Shown here piece by piece: positions 25,424-34,167 of a DNA stretch of 64,000 nt. Position 1 is the stretch's first letter. Each line of letters opens with the position of its first letter. Location: assembly GCF_001937195.1 (NCBI RefSeq), contig NZ_MSDO01000021.1:1-64000 (forward strand). The letters run 5' to 3'. The notes below the pieces were generated by a model. It saw only the letters and a list, made by a program, of their open reading frames with translations, was not told where the DNA came from and searched no databases. A program made the position numbers and the translations under genes. The stretch comes from Salinicola socius. Lineage in GTDB: Bacteria > Pseudomonadota > Gammaproteobacteria > Pseudomonadales > Halomonadaceae.

Positions 25424-26719
25424 ATGAAGGTTCTGATCATTGGCGGGGGCGGGCGCGAACATGCGCTGGCATGGAAAGCGGCACAATCGTCGCAGGTCGA
25501 GACGGTTTTCGTGGCACCGGGCAATGCCGGCACGGCACGGGAGCCCGGACTGACCAACGTTGCCATCGATGTCATGGATAGCGAAGGGCTGATCCTCTTT
25601 GCCCGCGACAATGCCGTCGACCTGACCATCGTCGGACCGGAGGCACCGCTCGTCGCCGGCGTCGTCGATGCGTTTCAGGCCGCAGGCCTGGCGATCTTCG
25701 GGCCGAGCGAAGGCGCCGCCCAGCTTGAGGGTTCCAAGGCGTTCACCAAGGATTTCCTGGCGCGCCATTCGATTCCGTCTGCCGATTATCAGACCTTCAG
25801 TGAAGTCGCGCCGGCGCTGGCCTATCTCCGGCAGAGGGGGGCGCCGATCGTGATCAAGGCCGACGGCCTGGCGGCGGGCAAGGGTGTCGTCGTCGCGATG
25901 ACCGATGCCGAGGCCGAAGCGGCGATTCGCGACATGCTCGAGGACAACGCTTTCGGCGATGCCGGCGCTCGAGTCGTGATCGAGGAGTTTCTCGAGGGCG
26001 AGGAGGCGAGCTTCATCGTCATGGTCGACGGCGAGCACGTACTGCCGATGGCCACCAGTCAGGATCACAAGCGAGCCGGGGATGGCGATACCGGGCCCAA
26101 CACCGGCGGCATGGGCGCCTACTCGCCGGCGCCGGTGGTCACCGGGAACGTTCATCAGCGCATCATGGACGAGGTGATCCTGCCCACGGTTCGTGGCATG
26201 GCCGCCGAAGGACACCCTTACACCGGTTTTCTCTACGCGGGCCTGATGATCGACGCCGACGGCGCCCCCAAGGTGATCGAGTACAACTGCCGCTTCGGTG
26301 ACCCGGAAACCCAGCCGATCCTGATGCGACTGCGAAGCGATCTGGTATCGCTGTGCCAGGCCGCCCTGGAGCGCCGTCTCGACCAGGTCGGGTGCGAATG
26401 GGATCCCCGTGCCGCGGTGGGTGTGGTGCTGGCGGCGGAAGGTTATCCCGGCAGCTATCGCAAGGGGGACGAGATTACCGGCCTTGACGCGGCAGACGCC
26501 ACCGGCTGCAAGGTGTTCCACGCTGGCACCGGCATGAGCGACGATGGTCGCGTCGTCACCAGCGGGGGGCGCGTGCTATGTGTGACCGCTCTCGGCGATA
26601 CGGTCGGCGCCGCGACGGCACAGGCTTATGCCGGTCTCGAGCTGGTGCGCTGGCCCGGAGCCGAGTACCGTCGCGATATCGCCTATCGCGCCATCGCTCG
26701 AGAGCATCAGCCGGACTGA
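25424..26719 (+). CDS. purD: Phosphoribosylamine-glycine ligase (GAR synthetase)
   Basis: The second step of de novo purine synthesis: joins glycine to 5-phosphoribosylamine using ATP. The 431-residue product is full length, with N-terminal MKVLIIGGGGREHALAWKAAQS, the ATP-grasp region (SKAFTKDFLARHSIPSADY, VIKADGLAAGKGVVVAMTD), GDGDTGPNTGGMGAYSPAPV near 222-241 and the YNCRFGDPETQPILMRL metal-binding stretch. Its ribosome-binding site is AGAAGG. purH is not upstream, so here purD is separate from its usual purHD operon. Confidence 0.97.
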   Translation: MKVLIIGGGGREHALAWKAAQSSQVETVFVAPGNAGTAREPGLTNVAIDVMDSEGLILFARDNAVDLTIVGPEAPLVAGVVDAFQAAGLAIFGPSEGAAQLEGSKAFTKDFLARHSIPSADYQTFSEVAPALAYLRQRGAPIVIKADGLAAGKGVVVAMTDAEAEAAIRDMLEDNAFGDAGARVVIEEFLEGEEASFIVMVDGEHVLPMATSQDHKRAGDGDTGPNTGGMGAYSPAPVVTGNVHQRIMDEVILPTVRGMAAEGHPYTGFLYAGLMIDADGAPKVIEYNCRFGDPETQPILMRLRSDLVSLCQAALERRLDQVGCEWDPRAAVGVVLAAEGYPGSYRKGDEITGLDAADATGCKVFHAGTGMSDDGRVVTSGGRVLCVTALGDTVGAATAQAYAGLELVRWPGAEYRRDIAYRAIAREHQPD

Positions 26720-26892
26720 GGCAGCGCATCAGCCAACCGAGAAGTCAGGCGCTTTAGCGACAAGGAAAATCGTCATGCAGCGAGTGAGGCATCGATCAAC
26801 GACCGGGCAGCGGCTCGAACGCTCGAGTGGCCACGGCATTGTGTCGGGTTCCCGCGCCAGCCGGTCGAGCTCGCTGAAGGAAGAGGTTCTGC

Positions 26893-27765
26893 ATGTCGCG
26901 TGAATTTCCGATCATCGCGGTGACGGGCTCCTCGGGGGCCGGCACCACCACGGTCAAGCGCACCTTCGAGCGCATGTTCGCGCGTGAGGATGTGCACGCC
27001 GCGTTCATCGATGGCGACGCCTTCCATCGCTATTCGCGGGCGGAATTGGCGCAGATTCTTCAGGTCGAGCCGGAGCGCAAGGCCGAGCTCTCGCACTTTT
27101 CCGTCAACGCCAATCTGCTCGACCGGCTCGATGCGCTGTTCCAGGAGTACGGCGAGAACGGCAAGGGAACCTATCGCCATTACATTCATGCCGAAGACAA
27201 ACGCATGATCGAGGCGGGCTGGCAGGTCGGGACCTTCACCGACTGGCAGCCCATTCCCAGTGGCACCGACCTGATGCTCTACGAAGGGCTTCACGGTGGG
27301 CTGGTCACCCACGAGGTGGATATCGCCAGGCACGTCGATATGCTGATCGGCGTGGCCCCGACCATCAATCTCGAGTGGCTGCAGAAGATCGATCGCGATA
27401 CCAAGCTGCGGGGCTACTCCCAGGAAGCGGTCATCGATACCATCCTGGGCCGCATGCACGACTATGTGCGCTACATTCAGCCTCAGCTGTCACGCACGCA
27501 TATCAACTTCCAGCGCGTGCCGACGGTGGACACCTCCAACCCGTTCGAGCTGCAGGACGTGCCCAACGATGGCGAGTCGTTCGTGGTCATTCGCTTCCGG
27601 GATCCAGAGGCCGTCGACTTTCCCTATCTGGTCACCATGATTCATGATGCCTTCATGAGTCGGCCGAACACGCTGGTCGTACCCGGCGCGCGCCTGTCTT
27701 TGGCGATGGATCTGATTCTCGCGCCACAGGTGCGCCAGCTGCTGGCTCAGCGCCGTTTTCGCTGA
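26893..27765 (+). CDS. prkB: Phosphoribulokinase-family protein PrkB
   Basis: The 290-residue product has a PRK/uridine-kinase fold: P-loop GSSGAGTTTVKRTFERMF near 12-29, the DGDAFHRYSRAEL segment, and YEGLHGG near 130. It matches the proteobacterial PrkB type (E. coli YhfB-like) of heterotrophs. Phosphoribulokinase makes ribulose-1,5-bisphosphate, but no RuBisCO gene is seen and the true substrate in heterotrophs is unsettled. GGAAGAGG-like sequence lies upstream of ATG 26893. As in E. coli, an OsmC-family gene lies nearby, which suggests an old neighbourhood. Confidence 0.9.
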   Translation: MSREFPIIAVTGSSGAGTTTVKRTFERMFAREDVHAAFIDGDAFHRYSRAELAQILQVEPERKAELSHFSVNANLLDRLDALFQEYGENGKGTYRHYIHAEDKRMIEAGWQVGTFTDWQPIPSGTDLMLYEGLHGGLVTHEVDIARHVDMLIGVAPTINLEWLQKIDRDTKLRGYSQEAVIDTILGRMHDYVRYIQPQLSRTHINFQRVPTVDTSNPFELQDVPNDGESFVVIRFRDPEAVDFPYLVTMIHDAFMSRPNTLVVPGARLSLAMDLILAPQVRQLLAQRRFR

Positions 27766-27813
27766 AGTCCGCCTTGCCGATACCGACAAACCCTCTCGAC
27801 ATCAGGAGCGCTC

Positions 27814-28158
27814 ATGGAGCCGACACTCTTCAGCAAGATCATCGATCGCGAAATACCGGCGGAGATCGTCTACGAGGATGACGAGGTGCTGGCGTTCAAC
27901 GACGTCAACCCGCAGGCGCCCACGCATATCCTGATCATCCCCAAGAAGCCGATCGCCACCCTCAACGATATCGAGGAGGCCGATCTGGCGCTGGTCGGAC
28001 GGTTGCAGTACACCGCGGCCAGACTGGCCAGAGAGTTGGGATTTGCCGAAGACGGCTACCGTGTGGTGATGAACTGCAACGAAGCGGGCGGGCAGTCGGT
28101 CTATCATATCCACATGCATCTCCTGGGCGGACGCCAGATGCAGTGGCCGCCGGGTTGA
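27814..28158 (+). CDS. hinT: HIT-family purine nucleoside phosphoramidase (HinT)
   Basis: Hydrolyses adenosine 5'-monophosphoramidates. The 114-residue product is typical in size. It begins [23 protein letters not shown], continues [20 protein letters not shown], and has the histidine triad [15 protein letters not shown] near the C-terminus. It lies between prkB and coq7 on the same strand with spacings of 48 and 86 bp. Confidence 0.95.
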   Translation: MEPTLFSKIIDREIPAEIVYEDDEVLAFNDVNPQAPTHILIIPKKPIATLNDIEEADLALVGRLQYTAARLARELGFAEDGYRVVMNCNEAGGQSVYHIHMHLLGGRQMQWPPG

Positions 28159-28244
28159 AAGCGCGACCGCTCGACGTTCGTCCTCAGCCCGTTCGTTTCA
28201 CCATGACGGCCCTCGACCCGCCGCCAGATCGTCAGGAGACATCG

Positions 28245-28886
28245 ATGACACGCCAGATTTCCCGCGCCGACAACCTGATTCATCAGTTCGATACCGTGCT
28301 GCGCACGCTGGTGCCCAAGGCGGCTCAGCCGAGTCGCCCGTCTCCGGCCAACGTGCAGCCCGAAAGCCCTCTCGACGAGGAACAGCGCCATCATGTCGCC
28401 GGCTTGATGCGGATCAATCATACCGGCGAGGTGTGCGCGCAGGCGCTCTATCAGGGCCAGGGCCTGACCGCGAAATTGACCGAGACCCGAGTACGGATGG
28501 AAGAGGCGGCCGCGGAAGAGATCGATCATCTGGCATGGTGCGATCAGCGCCTGCAGGAGCTCGACAGCCGCACCAGCTATCTCAACCCTGCGTTCTATGC
28601 GGCTTCTTTCGGGATGGGGGCGCTGGCCGGCGCGATCGGCGACCGTGTCAGTCTCGGCTTCGTCGCGGCCACCGAAGAGCAGGTCGGGCGGCATCTTGAA
28701 GCCCATCTGCGCAAATTGCCGATCGACGACAAGCGCTCGCGTGCGGTGCTGGAACAGATGCGCATCGACGAGGCGCAGCATGAACTCTGGGCGCTGGAAT
28801 CCGGCGGTCAGCGCTTCCCGCTACCGCTGAAGTGGGGCATGCGGCTGATGTCGAAGGTCATGACCAAGAGCGTCTACCGAATCTGA
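28245..28886 (+). CDS. coq7: 3-demethoxyubiquinol 3-hydroxylase Coq7
   Basis: A di-iron monooxygenase that hydroxylates demethoxyubiquinol in ubiquinone synthesis at the inner membrane. The 213-residue product carries all carboxylate and His ligands: [46 protein letters not shown] and [20 protein letters not shown] 28245 is preferred; AGGAGA lies about 7 nt upstream. The open frame extends to 28143, but the added peptide overlaps hinT and does not look like Coq7. A very stable hairpin follows. Confidence 0.96.
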   Translation: MTRQISRADNLIHQFDTVLRTLVPKAAQPSRPSPANVQPESPLDEEQRHHVAGLMRINHTGEVCAQALYQGQGLTAKLTETRVRMEEAAAEEIDHLAWCDQRLQELDSRTSYLNPAFYAASFGMGALAGAIGDRVSLGFVAATEEQVGRHLEAHLRKLPIDDKRSRAVLEQMRIDEAQHELWALESGGQRFPLPLKWGMRLMSKVMTKSVYRI

Positions 28887-28915
28887 ACGACGGCTCGGGA
28901 CGTGGATGAAGGCTC

Positions 28916-28958
28916 GAACGCAAACCGCCAGCGATACCGTCGCTGGCGGTTTGCGTTC
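28916..28958. terminator. Perfect 19-bp hairpin between convergent coq7 and the OsmC gene
   Basis: GAACGCAAACCGCCAGCGA (28916-28934) and its exact reverse complement at 28940-28958 flank the loop TACCG. It lies between two convergent genes and is probably a bidirectional transcription stop. Neither side has a long T run, but the stem is very stable and contains AAA/TTT pairs near its base. Confidence 0.8.
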
Positions 28959-28991
28959 CGGACGTGGGGATGGATTTTGGCGGCTCGCGGT

Positions 28992-29411
28992 TTACGCCTC
29001 GACGATTTCGTAGGAGTGGGTGATCTCGACACCACCCTTGGCGAGCATCAACGACGCGCTGCAGTATTTCTCGGCGGAGAGATCGACGGCGCGCTTCACC
29101 ACGGCGTCCTTCAGTGCCTTGCCGGTGACGACGAAATGGACGTGGATCTTGGTGAACACGCTGGGCGTGCCATCGAAGCGTTCGGCCTCCAGCGTGGCGA
29201 CGCAGTCGGTCACCTCGGCGCGGCCTTTCTCGAGAATCTGGATGACGTCGAACGAGGTGCAGCCGCCGAGGCCCATCAGCACCATTTCCATCGGACGCGG
29301 TCCGGTGTTGCGCCCGCCGTTATCCGGATTGCCGTCGATCACGACGCTGTGACCGCTGCCGGATTCGGTGACGAACTGGCGGCCGTCGGTCCATTTGACT
29401 GTGGCTTTCAT
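28992..29411 (-). CDS. OsmC/Ohr-family protein (YhfA-like)
   Basis: The 139-residue product has the OsmC fold with the two redox cysteines: MGLGGCTSFDVIQILEK near 47-63 and SAEKYCSASLML near 111-122. OsmC/Ohr proteins reduce organic hydroperoxides with dithiols. The YhfA subgroup, which this resembles in length and sequence, lacks a proven substrate. ATG 29411 is chosen because MKATVKWTDGRQFV is the family N-terminus and an AAGGA lies upstream; the extra upstream 22 codons look non-coding. Confidence 0.9.
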   Translation of the reverse strand: MKATVKWTDGRQFVTESGSGHSVVIDGNPDNGGRNTGPRPMEMVLMGLGGCTSFDVIQILEKGRAEVTDCVATLEAERFDGTPSVFTKIHVHFVVTGKALKDAVVKRAVDLSAEKYCSASLMLAKGGVEITHSYEIVEA

Positions 29412-29507
29412 GACGAGGATTCCTTGCTGGGGATTCGTTGCCGAATCACGTGTTGATCGATGAGGGCAGGATAACATTCCCGACTCTTGCTCGTGACGTC
29501 CGCGCCG

Positions 29508-30173
29508 TCATGACCGGAGCCTGGCGTCCAGCTCGGCCAGCCGTGCCGGGGTGCCGACGTCGACCCAGTCGCCACGATGATGCCAGCCGCCGACGCGGCC
29601 CGCCTGCATCGCATCCACCAGTAGCGGCGCCAGCTTGGCGATCGCGCCGGCAGGCAGATCGGCGATCAACCGCGGGTGAATGACGCCCAGGCCGGCGTAG
29701 ATCAGGCGCGGTTCGCCTTCGGCATGCAGACGACCCCGTGCATCGAGGTGGAAATCGCCGCGACGATGAAAGTCGGTAGTGTCGGCCATCACCAGCGAGG
29801 CCAGATCGCCCGCTGTCAGCGTGAGTTGCGCGAGCGGGAAGTCCGTCCACACGTCTCCGTTGATCAGCACGAATGGGGCATCACCCAGTTCGGGGAGTGC
29901 CTGACGCAGCCCGCCGGCGGTTTCCAGCGGCGTCTCCTCGACGCTGAAGGTGAGCGAGACGCCGAAGCGTTCGCCGTTGCCGAGCGCATCGATGATCTGC
30001 TGCGCCCGGTAGCTGACGTTGACCACGATGTCTCGAATCCCCGCCGCCGCCAGGCGCTCCAGATGATGAACGATCAGCGGCTTGCCGGCGACCGGCAGCA
30101 GCGGCTTGGGGCAGTGGTCCGTGAGCGGGCGCATGCGGGTGCCGAGGCCAGCGGCGAGGATCATCGCTTTCAT
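29508..30173 (-). CDS. murU: N-acetylmuramate-1-phosphate uridylyltransferase MurU
   Basis: A nucleotidyltransferase that converts MurNAc-alpha-1-phosphate and UTP to UDP-MurNAc in the cell-wall recycling bypass first described in Pseudomonas putida. The 221-residue product starts MKAMILAAGLGTRMRPLTDH with the nucleotide-binding loop, then CPKPLLPVAGKPLIVHHLE. Later motifs are FVLINGDVW and WVDVGTPARLAEL. ATG 30173 overlaps the amgK stop by 4 bp. The route avoids de novo UDP-MurNAc synthesis and gives intrinsic fosfomycin tolerance in pseudomonads. Confidence 0.93.
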   Translation of the reverse strand: MKAMILAAGLGTRMRPLTDHCPKPLLPVAGKPLIVHHLERLAAAGIRDIVVNVSYRAQQIIDALGNGERFGVSLTFSVEETPLETAGGLRQALPELGDAPFVLINGDVWTDFPLAQLTLTAGDLASLVMADTTDFHRRGDFHLDARGRLHAEGEPRLIYAGLGVIHPRLIADLPAGAIAKLAPLLVDAMQAGRVGGWHHRGDWVDVGTPARLAELDARLRS

Positions 30174-31201
30174 GATCTCCCTCCGGCACCGCTGGTCGCT
30201 CGGTGTTCGGCCAGGCGCGCCTCCATCGCCGGGCGGTAGCTCTCGCGTAGCCAGCGATGGAAATCGCCGAGCGCCGGCAGCGCTTCCAATCCTTCGTCGA
30301 GATGCGCGTAGAAGTGAGGCAGCCATTCGAGATAGCTCGGCTTGCCGTCGCGCAGGCAGAGTCGGCAGAACTGGCCCAGGATCTTGAGCTGGCGCTGAGC
30401 GCCGATCGCCTCGACGCCGGCCCGGAACGTCTCGCCATCGATATCGGGGGAGAGTCTTCCTGCCGTGAGGCAGCGTTGGCGGAACCCCTCGATCCACAGG
30501 TCCATCTCCTGCCGTGACCAGCGATGATAGCGACCCCGCAGCAGCGAAATCAGATCGTAGCCCAGCGGACCCGCCAAGGCGCCCTGGAAATCGATGATCC
30601 ATAGCCGGTCCTGGTGGATCATCAGGTTCATGGCATCGAAATCGCGATGCACGGCGACGGTGGGGAGCGCCGCGATATGGCCGAGCAGATGACGCTTGAC
30701 CTCAGGCCACTGCGGCGGCGTCTCGATCCCGAGCCAGCGCGTCAGCCCCCAGTCGGGAAAGCGATCCATCTCCTCGTCGAGAAAGTCGGGTTCATAGCGG
30801 GGTAGCGATGCGATCGGTGCGCGCTTTTCGATCTCGTCGAGCAGATCGAGCGCCTGTGTCGTCCCGCTTCGCGCCTCGGCGTCGGTGCCGAAATGGTGGT
30901 GCAGGCTGTCGTTGCCGAGATCGTCGAGCTCGATGAAACCCTGCTCGAGATCGACGGCATGGATCATCGGTACCGGTAAGCCTGCCGCCTGCCATTCACG
31001 GCCGATGACCACGAACGGTTGGCTATCTTCCAATGTCGGCGGCGCATCCATGACGATGCGGGAGGTGAAATCGGGAAAGGTGACGCGGCAGTAGCCGCGA
31101 AGGCTGGCATCGCCAGCGACAGCTTCCCATCGGCAGGCCTCTGGCGACAGATGGTGGCGGGTAGCGATCCAGTGGCGAAGGGCATCGAGGCGCAAGGTCA
31201 T
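30170..31201 (-). CDS. amgK: N-acetylmuramate/N-acetylglucosamine kinase AmgK
   Basis: An anomeric sugar kinase of the aminoglycoside phosphotransferase fold that phosphorylates MurNAc at C1, feeding MurU. The 343-residue product has a Gly-rich N-lobe (AGDASLRGYCRVTF), the Brenner motif VAVHRDFDAMNLMIHQDRL near 183-200 and the metal-binding IIDFQGALAGPLGYDLISLLRG. ATG 31201 has GGAAG upstream. It is divergent from lptD across about 410 bp, an arrangement also known from pseudomonads. Confidence 0.93.
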   Translation of the reverse strand: MTLRLDALRHWIATRHHLSPEACRWEAVAGDASLRGYCRVTFPDFTSRIVMDAPPTLEDSQPFVVIGREWQAAGLPVPMIHAVDLEQGFIELDDLGNDSLHHHFGTDAEARSGTTQALDLLDEIEKRAPIASLPRYEPDFLDEEMDRFPDWGLTRWLGIETPPQWPEVKRHLLGHIAALPTVAVHRDFDAMNLMIHQDRLWIIDFQGALAGPLGYDLISLLRGRYHRWSRQEMDLWIEGFRQRCLTAGRLSPDIDGETFRAGVEAIGAQRQLKILGQFCRLCLRDGKPSYLEWLPHFYAHLDEGLEALPALGDFHRWLRESYRPAMEARLAEHRATSGAGGRS

Positions 31202-31613
31202 GCAGGCTTCCGGTGGTGGTGGCGGGTCGGGGCGACGGGTCGCCGTATCGGCGCTTCGCGGCGAGTTGACGAGCCGGGGATGGCACCGCATGCTGGGCTT
31301 CAACCCGGGCGCGCCGAGCCAACCGTCCGACGGACGTGACTGACGTCGCTTGACGCGCTGGCGACGGTTTCGGTGATGGGCCAGTGTGCCGCGTTTGCTT
31401 GGCATCGCCAAATCGGACGGCTTCGCTAACGCGGAATCGCAATGCGCCGGCATCACCGGATCGAGCAGCGCTGGTTTGCCCGGATCGAAAGGCACCGGCA
31501 GCGTCGGCAAGATGGCCCGGCAGCCGTTCAGGCGATCAATGAGAAATGGCTTCGCGGCAACTCCCGTCGAGGTCTGTATACTACCGACTTCACTCGGCAA
31601 GGACACAGAGGAC
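31202..31613. other. Divergent intergenic region amgK/lptD
   Basis: 412 bp with open frames in several phases but no ORF with a ribosome-binding site or recognisable product. TATACT at 31577-31582 is a good -10 for lptD, with only a poor -35. No clear sigma-E promoter could be placed. Confidence 0.35.
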
Positions 31614-34079
31614 ATGGGCAAGCGACTGGTCTGGACTGCCCTGACTGGCCTGATTTCATCGACAGCTCAGGCGGCGCCCCCCGCACCGTTACCGGCGGAT
31701 CAACTGGATTGGGCGCCATGGGGCGATCAAGCGCCGGCCGGCGACCTGTGTGGTGGCCGCTATATCGAACCGGGCTACCTTCTGCCCGAGGGCAAGACGC
31801 CCGAAGAAGTACTGTCCGACTCGGGATCCGCCGCATACGGCAACGACGGTGAAACCATTCTGGGCGGCAACGTCGTTTTGCGGCGTGGCGAGAGCCAGCT
31901 GGAATCGCCACGGGTCCGGGTCAATGCCGCCCGTGACACGGCGTTCGCCGACGGACCATTGACGGTTCGCTATCCGGGGATGCTGGTGCGTGGCGGAGAC
32001 GGTCAGGTTTCGCTCGACAGCGATGCGGCGCGTATCGACGACGCTCACTATGTGGTTCACGATCAACGACTGCGCGGCGATGCGCAGTCGATGCAGCGGC
32101 TCGACGACGGCCGCTACCGGATGACCGAGGCGAGCTTCACGACCTGTGCACCCGATAGCCGGTTATGGCGCCTGGTAGGCAGCGATGTCACCATCGATCG
32201 TGAGCAGGGCTTCGGCACCGCCTCCAACGCGCGCCTGGAAATGGGCGACGTGCCTGTCTTCTACTGGCCGTGGGTGCGGTTTCCGATCGATGATCGCCGA
32301 CAAAGCGGCTTTCTGTGGCCGACGATGGGCATCTCCAGCGACGGGCTCGACTACAGCCAGCCTTACTATCTCAATCTGGCGCCCAACTACGACGCCACCA
32401 TCACGCCACGAGCGATCACCGATCACGGTTTCATGCTGGGCGGCGAGTTTCGCTACCTGTTCGGCAGCGACCAGGGGACGCTGGAAGGTTCCTACCTGCC
32501 AAACGACAGTGGTGGCGACAGCGAGAACCCCAACGATCCCGACAATGCCTTCGATGGAGAGGATCGCTGGTACATCGACTACAGTCATTACGGCCGGTTC
32601 ACGGATCGACTGGACTACGCCATGCGCTACGGCGCCGCCAGCGATGGTCGCTATTTCGATGACTTCGGTACCGACTTCGGCGAACAGGACACCGAATACC
32701 TCGATCGTCTGGCTCGGCTGAGCTACCAGGGCACGACCTGGAATCTCGATGCACGCGCGCAGGGCTATCAGCGTCTCGAATATCCGCTGGACGAGGATGA
32801 CCGGCCTTACTACAAGTTACCGAGCCTGACTGCCAACGCGCGCTGGGATCAGGACAACGGTCTCTATCAGGAGTGGAACTCCAACGCGACCTACTTCTGG
32901 CGCGACCTGCACGGCGTCGACAGCGACGGTTTCTGGGAGGACGAAGAGACCGGCGACATGCGCCAGATCCGGCTGCGCGAAGCGGCCAACGGCTCGCGGG
33001 TCAATCTGACACCTGCCATCGGTTGGCGCGGACAGCCGAGCTGGGGCTTCCTCGAGCCAAGATTTCAGCTGTGGCAGACCAACTACGACCTCGACTACGG
33101 CAACCGGGACACCGATCGCGACGAGAGCCTGTCTCGCACCGTGCCGGTCTATTCGGTGGATTCCGGTCTGATCTTCCAGCGCGACGTATCGCTGTTCGAT
33201 CAGGACTGGAAGCAGACCTTCGAGCCACGTCTTTATTACGCTTACGTACCGGAGCGGGATCAGTCGGAGTTCCCCGACTTCGACACCGATGAGCGCCCCA
33301 TCTCGTGGAGTCAGCTGTGGTCGCCGTATCGTTTCACCGGCGCCGACCGGGTGGGCGACGTCAACAAGCTCTCCTACGGTGCCTCGACGCGCTTCCTGGA
33401 GGACGATACCGGACGCGAGCGACTGTCCCTCTCCGTGGGTCAGAGTGCCTACTTCTCCGATCGCAATATCGACATCGACGGCGACCCGGATACGCTGCCG
33501 GACAAGGAAACCGACTACGAGGACTGGTATCGGGCCACCCGTGACCGTTCACCGGTCATCACCCAGCTCGACTGGCGCATCAACGATCAGTGGCGATCCC
33601 GCTACGAATGGTTCTACGACCCGGACCGTTCCAAGACCGAGAAGGCCTCGGCTTATCTTCAGTACATGAGTCCGGTCGGGCATGTGGTGAACCTTGGCTA
33701 CCGTTGGCAACTCGAAGGTTTCGATCCGTCGTCGGACGACGATGATCGGCTGAACTATGACCGTGAGGACTTCGATGTGTCGTTCGCCTACAAGGCTACG
33801 TCTTCGCTGGATCTGATCGGCCGTTATCTCTACGACAACACCAACAGCCGCGACCTGGAAACGCTGGCCGGCGTTCAGTTCAACAGCTGCTGCAGTGCGG
33901 TGCAGGTGGTATGGCGCGAGTGGGTCCAGGACAATGACACCGCCAACACCATCAGCGATGACTATACCGATCGCGGGCTGTTCCTTCGCTTCGTGTTCAA
34001 GGGGCTGGGCGGTGTCGGCCAGAATACCGATGCCTACTTCGCTCGCGCGGTGCCGGGTTATGAAGCGAGCCAGTTCTGA
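31614..34079 (+). CDS. lptD: LPS-assembly protein LptD
   Basis: The outer-membrane beta-barrel that, with LptE, inserts lipopolysaccharide into the outer leaflet. The 821-residue product has a signal peptide (cleavage after STAQA near residue 20), an LptA/OstA-like N-terminal domain (about 90-215) and a large barrel rich in alternating aromatic and polar strands. Cysteines near 46, 178, 759 and 760 match the four that form the two essential disulfides in E. coli LptD. ATG 31614 has AAGGA about 10 nt upstream; the upstream open frame lacks a signal sequence. It is followed by surA, its folding chaperone. Confidence 0.96.
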   Translation: MGKRLVWTALTGLISSTAQAAPPAPLPADQLDWAPWGDQAPAGDLCGGRYIEPGYLLPEGKTPEEVLSDSGSAAYGNDGETILGGNVVLRRGESQLESPRVRVNAARDTAFADGPLTVRYPGMLVRGGDGQVSLDSDAARIDDAHYVVHDQRLRGDAQSMQRLDDGRYRMTEASFTTCAPDSRLWRLVGSDVTIDREQGFGTASNARLEMGDVPVFYWPWVRFPIDDRRQSGFLWPTMGISSDGLDYSQPYYLNLAPNYDATITPRAITDHGFMLGGEFRYLFGSDQGTLEGSYLPNDSGGDSENPNDPDNAFDGEDRWYIDYSHYGRFTDRLDYAMRYGAASDGRYFDDFGTDFGEQDTEYLDRLARLSYQGTTWNLDARAQGYQRLEYPLDEDDRPYYKLPSLTANARWDQDNGLYQEWNSNATYFWRDLHGVDSDGFWEDEETGDMRQIRLREAANGSRVNLTPAIGWRGQPSWGFLEPRFQLWQTNYDLDYGNRDTDRDESLSRTVPVYSVDSGLIFQRDVSLFDQDWKQTFEPRLYYAYVPERDQSEFPDFDTDERPISWSQLWSPYRFTGADRVGDVNKLSYGASTRFLEDDTGRERLSLSVGQSAYFSDRNIDIDGDPDTLPDKETDYEDWYRATRDRSPVITQLDWRINDQWRSRYEWFYDPDRSKTEKASAYLQYMSPVGHVVNLGYRWQLEGFDPSSDDDDRLNYDREDFDVSFAYKATSSLDLIGRYLYDNTNSRDLETLAGVQFNSCCSAVQVVWREWVQDNDTANTISDDYTDRGLFLRFVFKGLGGVGQNTDAYFARAVPGYEASQF

Positions 34080-34167
34080 GCCATCGGACTTTCGATGTAC
34101 GTCAGGCAATCAATGTGTACGGCGGGCCCTGAGGGCTCGCCTCTCCATCAAAGCAAGAGAGGTAGGC

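Noticed and set aside
31550-31590. Sigma-E promoter for lptD
   Set aside because: GGCAACT resembles the -35, but no -10 of the right type lies at 15-17 bp.
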